From an uncultured Bacilli bacterium (GTDB lineage: Bacteria > Bacillota_I > Bacilli_A > ML615J-28 > CAG-698), in NCBI GenBank assembly GCA_947627395.1, contig CANQVW010000108.1, positions 1 to 5,084 of the forward strand: DNA of 5,084 bases. The letters are read 5' to 3'. Below the pieces are notes generated by a model. The model searched no databases. It had not been told where the DNA came from and saw only the letters and a program-made list of their open reading frames with translations. Positions 1 through 5,084 of this stretch are shown here, piece by piece; the stretch's first letter is position 1; each line of letters begins with the position of its first letter. The position numbers and the translations under genes were made by a program.

Positions 1-1
1 G

Positions 2-106
2 GCGATGGTGAGCGGAATGCCGCTGCCCGAGGCCGGGGACTTCAAAAGCAAATGGAGCGACTTGACCGAAGAAGCGGAGGCAGCCAATGAAAAATCCGAA
101 GAATAA
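2..106 (+). CDS. C-terminal end of an unidentified protein (5' partial)
   Basis: This is an open frame entering from the left edge and ending at TAA (104-106), giving the last 34 residues of a protein whose start lies outside the window. The peptide contains SGMPLPEAGDF followed by KSKWSDLTEEAEAANEKSEE, a hydrophilic, Glu/Ala-rich tail that looks like a genuine protein C terminus. The other two forward frames give less natural peptides; one is Arg/Gly-rich. G/C-ending codons (CTG, CCC, GCC, GGG, GAC) contrast with the A/T-ending codons of the genes on the right, so this gene comes from a different compositional background. I do not recognise the family and assign no function. It runs towards the tRNA gene, which is on the opposite strand. 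That it is coding is inference from codon pattern and stop position. Confidence 0.5.
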   Translation, partial: AMVSGMPLPEAGDFKSKWSDLTEEAEAANEKSEE

Positions 107-199
107 AATGTTGCTCTGCCCTAAAAATGCGGTGCTCTGAAAACACTTTGCCGGAAAAGGAAAAAGTCCAGAAACCCGCATGGTTACTGATAAAGGGGC

Positions 200-226
200 C
201 CGCACAAAGCCGACGGCTTTGTGCGG
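200..226. repeat. Perfect 12-bp inverted repeat (hairpin)
   Basis: CCGCACAAAGCC at 200-211 is followed by the spacer GAC and its exact reverse complement at 215-226. The stem would be very stable as RNA or as a cruciform. On the plus strand it is followed by a purine-rich AGAGGAGGAG stretch with no T-run. On the minus strand it is followed by GGCCCCTTTAT, only a very poor U-tract, so it is at best a weak intrinsic terminator for transcripts reading out of the tRNA. It could also be a dispersed repeat element of the GC-rich genome. Its function is unknown. Confidence 0.8.
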
Positions 227-253
227 AGAGGAGGAGCGACGGCGTGAGTGAGA

Positions 254-278
254 GATGACTTTTCAAAGAAAAGTCGTC
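254..278. repeat. 11-bp inverted repeat with 3-base loop
   Basis: GATGACTTTTC (254-264) faces GAAAAGTCGTC (268-278) across AAA. Eight inner pairs are perfect, and the outer three include one mismatch position that can form a G-U pair in RNA. The right arm overlaps the left arm of the next inverted repeat at 273-278, so only one of the two hairpins can form at a time. Confidence 0.75.
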
Positions 279-304
279 GCGAACGATACAAAGTCCGCGA
301 CGAC
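273..304. repeat. Perfect 9-bp inverted repeat with 14-base loop
   Basis: GTCGTCGCG (273-281) is matched by its exact reverse complement CGCGACGAC (296-304), two bases from the encoded CCA of the tRNA. Its left arm shares 273-278 with the preceding hairpin. In a minus-strand transcript this stem would form straight after the tRNA 3' end and could serve as a processing or stability structure of the precursor; that role is inference. Confidence 0.75.
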
Positions 305-306
305 GA

Positions 307-395
307 TGGCGGAGAGGATGGGATTCGAACCCATGTGACGTTGCCGTCAAACTGATTTCGAGTCAGCCCCGTTATGACCACTTCGATACCGCTCC
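307..395 (-). tRNA. tRNA-Ser (anticodon CGA), CCA encoded
   Basis: A class II tRNA reads on the minus strand from 395 to 307. The anticodon loop is CTCGAAA, giving anticodon CGA (codon UCG), closed by the stem GCTGA/TCAGT with one G-U pair. The long variable arm TGACG-GCAA-CGTCA is the hallmark of tRNA-Ser. The T arm is ATGGG-TTCGAAT-CCCAT and is fully paired. The discriminator is G (310), as expected for serine, and CCA is encoded at 307-309. The D stem has three pairs, TCG with CGG. The acceptor stem, GGAGCGG against CCTCTCC, pairs at six of seven positions, with a C-U mismatch at pair 5-68 (391 with 315). The gene sits at the junction of the GC-rich and AT-rich segments and has its own promoter on the AT-rich side. 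Identity is certain; whether the gene is intact and native is less so because of the mismatch. Confidence 0.95.
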
Positions 396-403
396 ATAGT
401 TTC

Positions 404-432
404 ATTATACCACTTTTAATCTATATCTTCAA
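404..432 (-). promoter_or_regulatory. Sigma-70/SigA-type promoter for tRNA-Ser
   Basis: On the minus strand a perfect -10 box TATAAT lies at 404-409, extended by an upstream TGG (TGGTATAAT). A -35-like TTGAAG lies at 427-432, separated by exactly 17 bases. The -10 box ends eight bases before the first tRNA base, so transcription would start at or just before the mature 5' end, as is usual for tRNA genes. The -35 box abuts the T-run of the upstream terminator. Confidence 0.85.
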
Positions 433-482
433 GAAAAAAAGAGTATAGGACATCCATACAAGGTATGTCGTTATACTCTTTT
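431..482 (-). terminator. Rho-independent terminator after the LRR lipoprotein gene
   Basis: AAAAGAGTATA (437-447) and TATACTCTTTT (472-482) are perfect 11-bp inverted arms. An inner 5-bp stem (GACAT 449-453 with ATGTC 465-469) sits around an 11-base apical region. On the minus strand the second arm runs into a run of seven T followed by CTT. The hairpin begins three bases after the lipoprotein stop codon, so it ends the ilvD-ilvB-lipoprotein transcription unit and insulates the tRNA promoter. On the plus strand only four T follow the stem, so reverse activity would be weak. Confidence 0.92.
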
Positions 483-485
483 GAT

Positions 486-3242
486 TTACCATTCCGTTAT
501 ATTGTTTTGATCATAATACCAATAATGTCCATCATTTGAAGGATTATTCAAACTATAATAATAGATTGTTGCTTTTAATAGCTCAGTGTTATTAGAAGAT
601 ATACTCACTTGATTCCATTGATCTACTATTCCTTTATAATAAATTTTAGATAAAGATGAGTTTAAATTAAATGCTCTTTCATTTATTTTTTCTAATGTAG
701 CAGGAAGAACAACAGAACTTAATGAACTGCATCCTGTAAAACATAAACTACCTAAAACTTTTGTTCCTTCATTGATTGTGATTTCTTTTAGGTTTGTGCA
801 AACTCCAAAAGAATACTCTCCTATTCTTTCAATTGTACTAGGTAATTGAACTTTCGTAATTTGCGTAAAATAATAGAATTGATAATTTCCAATATTTTTT
901 ATACCTTCTGGAATAACTAATGTTGTAATTTCTTTCCATTCATTATTTTCTTTTTGGTAAAAATGACCATTATGACACATTGGGTTACTTGTTGTTTCAC
1001 TAAATCCAATTTGACACCATTGTGATAAATCTCCATGATAACGAATTGTTTCAAGATGGAAACAATCATAAAATGCATCATTTCCAACACTTGTTAGAGA
1101 GGCTGGAAGTTCTATTTCACTCAATCCAAAAGCATTAGAAAAAGCTTTATCATAAATGATTTTTGTTGTTTCTGAAAGAGAAATACTTGAAATTGCATCA
1201 CTTGTTGTTCCCATAAAGACAATGGTTTTGTTGTCATCATTTCCTAAATATTTTCCTTCATTATAAACATAATATTCTAAACGATTACATGAATCTAAAA
1301 CACCTTCACTAATTAAACAAATATCAGAAGATATTTTCATTTGTGTTTCATTAGAATTTAGAACAGATATTAATACAACATATGGATTATCTTGATTGCC
1401 TAAATATCTTCCATTATCATATTCATTATATTCTAATTGATTACATTGTTCAAAAGCTTTTCTGCCGATAGAATGAATATACGATGGAATATCTAACTTT
1501 GTAATGTTTTTGAATCCATAAAATTGATAATTACCAATTTCACTAATATTGTTTGGTAAAACAATTTCTGTAATTTCTTCTTCTGTATTTTTTAAATAAA
1601 ATTGAAGTGCATGTGACATTGGTGTACTTTCTTCATTTACAAATTGAATGTTGCACCAATCTTCAATGGTTCCATCATAAATGACTTTTTCTAATAAATC
1701 ACAACCTTGAAAAACATCATTTTCAAAATAAATGGTAGATGAAGTAAATTCAAATGTGTTCATTTGGAAACAATCTTTAAAAGCATTTTGATCGATGGAT
1801 TTAACATGATTACCTAATTGAAGAGATAGAATACTCTCACAGTTTTGAAAAGATGAATATCCAATAGATTCTAGACTTTCTGGGAATAAAACACTATTTA
1901 CATGAGAAAATCCATAGAATTGAAGATCTCCTATTTTTGTTATTCCTTCATTGATTTGAAGTTCTGTTACTTCTTTCCATTGATCATTTTCTAAAATATA
2001 AAAGAAAGATGCTTTAGACATTGGATTACTTGTAACTAAATCTGAATAGCTAGCTCCTGTTGTGCCAAAGGATATTTGACACCAATCATTTATGGTCCCT
2101 TTATAATAAACATGATTTAATAAATTACAATTGAAAAAGACACTTTCTCCTATAGTTTGAATGTTCTTTGGAAGTGTAATAGATTCTAAACTACTACATC
2201 CTGAAAATAATTCATTTTCTAAAGAGGTAATTAAATCAGGAACAATTATATTTTCTAAAGATGAGCAACAATAAAATGCTTCTTGTCCTATTGTTTCTAG
2301 AGTCGATGGTAAAGTGATATTTTTAAGTTCAGTGCAATACCAAAAGGCATACTCTTCAATGGTGATGATTTCTCCCTTAAATTCTACTGTTTCAAGTAAA
2401 GAACAAAGTCTAAATAAATTTTTAGAAACTTTTGTAATTTGACTTGGAAGGATTATCTTTTTTAGTTTACTACATTCTTGAAAAGCTCCTTCTTCGATAG
2501 AAGTAAGACTTTCAGGAAGTTGAATATTTTCAAGGGAGGTACATCCATAAAATGCAAATTTACCAATGCTTTTTAATGTATTAGAAAAAGTTACATTTCT
2601 TAGTAATTTACAAGAACTAAAGGCTTCTTCCCCAATAAATTCAATACCATCTTCCATAATGACAGTTGTTAATTGACTACAATTTTTAAAAAGATTAGGA
2701 GCAATTTTAGTTACTGGCATTTGATTAAATTCTTTAGGAATTCGAACAGATTGAATTGAAACATCTTTTATGGATGTAATGGTATATTCTTTTTCATCTT
2801 CATTCAATGTAAAACCAAAAATGGAGGCATGACATACACTACATTCACCATCTTGATAGGTGTGAGCACCAATATCTTTTTTAACTGATTCATGACAAGT
2901 TGCTTGGTGCCAATGATTATTATCATCATATGCCCAAGTTTCACTATATACATGTTGATGGATTACTTTATCGATCAATTCACTTTCTTTATAGTGACAC
3001 ACACTACATTCTCTTGTTTTTAATCCTTCTTCTGTTTCTGTTGCTTCTTTTTCTACAACCCAATCATTAAAGATATGTGATTCAATATCTTTTTTAATTG
3101 ATTCATGACAAGTTGCTTGGTGATAGTGATTATTTTCATCATATGCCCAAGTTTCACTATATACATGTTGATGTTTACAACCACCAAGAACTAAAATTAG
3201 AACAACGAAACATAACAAACAAATACATTTTCTTTTTTTCAT
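486..3242 (-). CDS. Secreted BspA-type leucine-rich-repeat lipoprotein
   Basis: This 918-residue protein has a type II signal peptide: MKKRK, a hydrophobic core (residues 7-19) and a lipobox VLGGC with lipidated Cys22, so it should be anchored on the outer face of the membrane. Residues 24-140 hold two copies of a Cys/His-rich module (H-Q-H-V-Y-S-E-T-W, then ATCHES, then CSVCH) spaced by 71 residues. From about 165 to the end it is built of BspA-type (LRR_5) repeats, roughly L-P-x-x-L-x-x-I-x-x-x-A-F-x-x-C. Nine run in strict 23-residue register (Phe at 185, 208, 231 and so on to 369), and further blocks are separated by inserted modules. There is no LPXTG motif, C-terminal membrane helix or enzymatic domain. 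Family members act in adhesion or ligand binding; the ligand here is unknown. The ATG at 3242 is chosen because the signal peptide begins there; only an A/G-rich stretch (AAGAAGAAAG), a weak Shine-Dalgarno match, precedes it. It lies 22 bp after ilvB and is followed at once by a terminator. Confidence 0.93.
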   Translation of the reverse strand: MKKRKCICLLCFVVLILVLGGCKHQHVYSETWAYDENNHYHQATCHESIKKDIESHIFNDWVVEKEATETEEGLKTRECSVCHYKESELIDKVIHQHVYSETWAYDDNNHWHQATCHESVKKDIGAHTYQDGECSVCHASIFGFTLNEDEKEYTITSIKDVSIQSVRIPKEFNQMPVTKIAPNLFKNCSQLTTVIMEDGIEFIGEEAFSSCKLLRNVTFSNTLKSIGKFAFYGCTSLENIQLPESLTSIEEGAFQECSKLKKIILPSQITKVSKNLFRLCSLLETVEFKGEIITIEEYAFWYCTELKNITLPSTLETIGQEAFYCCSSLENIIVPDLITSLENELFSGCSSLESITLPKNIQTIGESVFFNCNLLNHVYYKGTINDWCQISFGTTGASYSDLVTSNPMSKASFFYILENDQWKEVTELQINEGITKIGDLQFYGFSHVNSVLFPESLESIGYSSFQNCESILSLQLGNHVKSIDQNAFKDCFQMNTFEFTSSTIYFENDVFQGCDLLEKVIYDGTIEDWCNIQFVNEESTPMSHALQFYLKNTEEEITEIVLPNNISEIGNYQFYGFKNITKLDIPSYIHSIGRKAFEQCNQLEYNEYDNGRYLGNQDNPYVVLISVLNSNETQMKISSDICLISEGVLDSCNRLEYYVYNEGKYLGNDDNKTIVFMGTTSDAISSISLSETTKIIYDKAFSNAFGLSEIELPASLTSVGNDAFYDCFHLETIRYHGDLSQWCQIGFSETTSNPMCHNGHFYQKENNEWKEITTLVIPEGIKNIGNYQFYYFTQITKVQLPSTIERIGEYSFGVCTNLKEITINEGTKVLGSLCFTGCSSLSSVVLPATLEKINERAFNLNSSLSKIYYKGIVDQWNQVSISSNNTELLKATIYYYSLNNPSNDGHYWYYDQNNITEW
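2870..2960. repeat. 91-bp direct repeat, downstream copy within the lipoprotein gene
   Basis: This segment matches 3083-3173 with five mismatches in 91 bases and no gaps. The last 38 bases (2923-2960) are identical. It encodes roughly residues 95-124, from HQHVYSETWAYDDNNHWHQ into ATCHESVKKDI. The offset of 213 bp is exactly 71 codons, so the reading frame is kept. The DNA-level similarity, well beyond what protein conservation needs, points to a recent tandem duplication. Confidence 0.93.
3083..3173. repeat. 91-bp direct repeat, upstream copy within the lipoprotein gene
   Basis: This is the partner of 2870-2960 and encodes roughly residues 24-53 just after the lipidated Cys. Between the copies lies a spacer encoding residues 54-94, which carries a Glu/Thr-rich stretch (EKEATETEEGLKTREC) and C-S-V-C-H. 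The second module keeps the C-S-V-C-H but lacks the Glu/Thr-rich stretch, so its 3' part was shortened or had diverged. Confidence 0.93.
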
Positions 3243-3264
3243 AATGTTTCTTTCTTCTTTATAT

Positions 3265-4923
3265 TTATTCTAAGATAAAACTATCAATTCCCGCACCTGG
3301 TGCAATCATTGGAAGCACTTTTTCATCGATAGAGATGTGACACTCAATTAATGCTGGAACTCTTTTCTTTAGAGCTGTTTTTAAAGCTTGATGATATTCT
3401 TCTTTTGTATGGGCATCATATCCATCAATGTTATATGCATCAGCAAGTTTCATAAAGTCAGGACCCCTTGTTAAATCGGTTTGCGAATATCTTTTTTCAT
3501 AAAATGCTGTTTGCCATTGTCTAACCATTCCTAGTGTTTGATTTTGTACAATAACGATTATAATTGGTAAATTATATTCTTTAATGGTTGCTAGTTCTGT
3601 TAGATTCATTCGAAATGATCCATCTCCAGCGATGTGAACTACTGTAGCATCTGGATGAGCAATTTGCACTCCCATGGCGGCTCCTGTTCCAAAGCCCATG
3701 GTGCCAAGTCCTCCTGATGTAATTAAAGTTCTTGGTTTTGTGTACTTGTAATATTGGGCAGCCCACATTTGGTGTTGACCAACTTCTGTTGTGATGATGG
3801 CTTCCCCTTTTGTTGCATCATATATTTCTTCCATCATAAATCGTGGATTCAATGTATCACAATGCTCTAAATGTTTAAAGATTTGTTTCCAAGAAGCAAT
3901 TTTTTCTAACCATTCTTGATGACTTGTTTTCTTTAATTTTTTATTTAATGACTGTAATACAAGTTTTAAATCACCATGAATAGAGTAATGTGGTTTTATA
4001 TTTTTTCCTAATTCTGAAGCATCCACATCAACATGAATAATCGTTGCATTAGGAGCAAATCTTTGAATATTACTTAATACACGATCGCTAAAACGAGTTC
4101 CAAAAGCAAGTAAGCAATCTGATTCAATAATTGCTTTATTAGAAGCAACTGTCCCATGCATTCCAATCATTCCTGTAGATAAAGGATGAGTTTCAGGAAA
4201 ACCTCCTTTTCCCATCAAAGATGTGGCAACAGGACAATCTATTTTTTCCGCAAACTCTAATAGTTCACTACTTGCACCACTACTGATAACACCACCACCT
4301 GCATAAACAAGTGGTTTTGATGAAGATTGAATGACCTGAGCAATGGTTTCAATATCTTGATCTTTGTAATCAATAAATCTTTGAATTTCCTTTGGTTTTT
4401 GTGGTGTATATTCACAAAAAGCATTAGAAATATCTTTAGGAATATCAATTAAAACAGGTCCTGGTCTTCCACTTTGAGCGATATAAAAAGCTTCACGAAT
4501 GATGTCAGCAAGAGATTCGATGGATTTCACAATGTAATTATGTTTTGTAATTGGCATGGTAACACCAGTAATATCTACTTCTTGGAAACTATCTTTTCCA
4601 ATTAGGTTTCTTCCAACATTTCCTGTAATAGCAATTAATGGAATTGAATCCATATAGGCAGTTGCAATTCCAGTAATTAAATTGGTTGCACCTGGTCCTG
4701 ATGTTGCAATACATACTCCAACTTTTCCAGTAGATCTTGCATATCCATCAGCAGCATGAGCTGCACTTTGTTCATGACAAGTTAATATGTGACGAATACG
4801 ATGACTGTTTTGATATAAGGCATCATAGATAAATAATACTGCACCTCCTGGAAAACCAAAAACAGTATCTACACCTTGTTCTAACAAACATTCAATTAAA
4901 ATCTGTGAACCATTTATTTTCAT
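3265..4923 (-). CDS. ilvB: Acetolactate synthase, large (catalytic) subunit
   Basis: This 552-residue ThDP-dependent enzyme condenses two pyruvates to 2-acetolactate (valine/leucine) or pyruvate with 2-oxobutyrate to 2-aceto-2-hydroxybutyrate (isoleucine) in the cytoplasm. The N-terminal pyrimidine-binding domain (about 1-165) has FGFPGGAV and the catalytic Glu51 in CHEQSAAHAADGYAR, then TSGPGATNLITGIA. The central domain (about 190-325) has GTRFSDRV, typical of biosynthetic FAD-type acetohydroxyacid synthases rather than the catabolic type. The C-terminal domain has TSGGLGTMGFG, the ThDP/Mg motif starting GDGSF (433-437) and ending QNQTLGMVRQWQ (460-471), and a normal VLPMIAPGAGID tail. Length is at the short end of the usual range but no domain is missing. 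In the ThDP motif the usual Asn-Asn is Gln460-Asn461. The ATG at 4923 has a good ribosome-binding site and follows ilvD by 9 bp. No ilvN follows; the next gene is the LRR lipoprotein. Confidence 0.96.
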   Translation of the reverse strand: MKINGSQILIECLLEQGVDTVFGFPGGAVLFIYDALYQNSHRIRHILTCHEQSAAHAADGYARSTGKVGVCIATSGPGATNLITGIATAYMDSIPLIAITGNVGRNLIGKDSFQEVDITGVTMPITKHNYIVKSIESLADIIREAFYIAQSGRPGPVLIDIPKDISNAFCEYTPQKPKEIQRFIDYKDQDIETIAQVIQSSSKPLVYAGGGVISSGASSELLEFAEKIDCPVATSLMGKGGFPETHPLSTGMIGMHGTVASNKAIIESDCLLAFGTRFSDRVLSNIQRFAPNATIIHVDVDASELGKNIKPHYSIHGDLKLVLQSLNKKLKKTSHQEWLEKIASWKQIFKHLEHCDTLNPRFMMEEIYDATKGEAIITTEVGQHQMWAAQYYKYTKPRTLITSGGLGTMGFGTGAAMGVQIAHPDATVVHIAGDGSFRMNLTELATIKEYNLPIIIVIVQNQTLGMVRQWQTAFYEKRYSQTDLTRGPDFMKLADAYNIDGYDAHTKEEYHQALKTALKKRVPALIECHISIDEKVLPMIAPGAGIDSFILE

Positions 4924-4927
4924 ATCG

Positions 4928-4934
4928 TCACCTC
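4928..4934 (-). promoter_or_regulatory. Ribosome-binding site of ilvB, overlapping the ilvD stop
   Basis: GAGGTGA on the minus strand ends four bases before the ilvB ATG. Its first two bases (GA) are the last two of the ilvD stop codon TGA (4933-4935). The overlap supports the chosen start and suggests translational coupling of ilvB to ilvD. Confidence 0.85.
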
Positions 4935-5084
4935 ATTCTTTGAAAATAGCACCTTGACTAGCGGATGAAACAAGTTTAGCATATCTTGCTAAATAACCTG
5001 TTTTCGCATTAGGCTCTGGACATACCCATTTTTTCCTTCTTTCTTCAAGGGTTTTTTCATCTACTTTTAATTCTATTTTGTAAG
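4933..5084 (-). CDS. ilvD: Dihydroxy-acid dehydratase, C-terminal end (5' partial)
   Basis: The gene enters from the right edge and ends at TGA (4933-4935), leaving 49 complete residues. They include the diagnostic IlvD C terminus, GYLARYAKLVSSASQGAIF, preceded by EERRKKWVCPEPN, which corresponds to the conserved R-x-x-W-x-P region near the end of the family. The enzyme is an iron-sulfur dehydratase that converts 2,3-dihydroxy-isovalerate and 2,3-dihydroxy-3-methylvalerate to the 2-oxo acids, two steps after acetolactate synthase in the same pathway. The active-site and cluster-binding cysteines lie outside the window. It is the upstream partner of ilvB in an operon; the promoter and any leader control lie beyond the edge. 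Confidence 0.95.
   Translation of the reverse strand, partial: YKIELKVDEKTLEERRKKWVCPEPNAKTGYLARYAKLVSSASQGAIFKE

Larger units (their letters stand above)
107..306. other. GC-rich intergenic segment rich in inverted repeats
   Basis: These 200 bases lie between the stop of the left-edge gene and the CCA end of the tRNA. I see no convincing gene. A 23-codon plus-strand frame from the ATG at 180 has no ribosome-binding site and runs through a hairpin. The right half holds three inverted repeats (200-226, 254-278, 273-304), two of which share an arm. The composition matches positions 1-106 and differs sharply from everything right of the tRNA. No clear terminator for the left gene is visible, because none of the hairpins is followed by a T-run on the plus strand. 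Confidence 0.6.

Noticed and set aside
200..226. Intrinsic terminator for the left-edge gene
   Set aside because: The stem is excellent, but the plus-strand sequence after it is purine-rich with no T-run, so an intrinsic terminator in that direction is not supported.
180..251. Short plus-strand frame starting at the ATG at 180
   Set aside because: It has only 23 codons, no Shine-Dalgarno sequence, and its middle is the 12-bp palindrome; there is no support for translation.
42..350. Minus-strand 102-codon open frame across the hairpin region
   Set aside because: It runs through the tRNA 3' half and all three inverted repeats, has low-complexity Arg/Ser/Leu content and no ribosome-binding site; it is a chance frame.
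184..405. Minus-strand 73-codon open frame
   Set aside because: It starts near the tRNA promoter and reads straight through the whole tRNA; its VTWVRIPSSPP-like peptide is the familiar product of translating a tRNA gene.
2820..3175. CRISPR-like array suggested by repeated DNA
   Set aside because: There are only two copies, they are 91 bp long, lie in frame within a coding gene and encode a repeated protein module; this is an intragenic duplication.
3581..3766. 61-codon frame inside ilvB
   Set aside because: It is out of frame with a clearly conserved enzyme and rich in Ser/Arg/His/Trp; it is a shadow of the real gene.
4257..4448. 63-codon frame inside ilvB
   Set aside because: It overlaps the conserved central domain of IlvB in another frame and has a skewed Lys/Leu/Val composition; not a gene.

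Overview
The window joins two stretches of very different base composition. Positions 1 to about 306 are moderately GC-rich (my hand count is 158 G/C in the first 300 bases). Everything from about 396 onward is strongly AT-rich (two 60-base lines hand-counted at 16 and 17 G/C). The AT-rich part reads like a low-GC Firmicute or related Bacilli-type gut commensal. It has AGA-rich, A/T-ending codons, a BspA-type leucine-rich-repeat lipoprotein, Shine-Dalgarno and -10/-35 signals of Gram-positive style, and UGA used as a stop (end of ilvD) with UGG for Trp, so the genetic code is standard. No species can be named from this alone.

Layout from right to left, since almost everything is on the minus strand: the C-terminal 49 codons of ilvD (4933-5084); complete ilvB, the acetolactate synthase large subunit (3265-4923), whose ribosome-binding site overlaps the ilvD stop; a 918-residue secreted LRR lipoprotein (486-3242) starting 22 bp after ilvB; a strong Rho-independent terminator (431-482) directly after its stop; a promoter (404-432) touching that terminator; and tRNA-Ser(CGA) with encoded CCA (307-395). 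Left of the tRNA, the GC-rich segment holds non-coding sequence with three strong inverted repeats (200-304). It also holds the last 34 codons of an unidentified plus-strand gene (2-106).

ilvD and ilvB are consecutive parts of the isoleucine/valine pathway and form one transcription unit. The LRR lipoprotein follows at close spacing with no obvious promoter of its own, so it may be read from the same transcript although its role (cell-surface binding) looks unrelated. No ilvN regulatory-subunit gene is present next to ilvB.

The main points for a second look are the composition break exactly at the tRNA gene together with a C-U mismatch in its acceptor stem (element integration or a chimeric join), the very regular 23-residue architecture of the lipoprotein with two kinds of inserted module, and the near-identical 71-codon duplication at its N terminus. 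I do not see a convincing previously undescribed system here.
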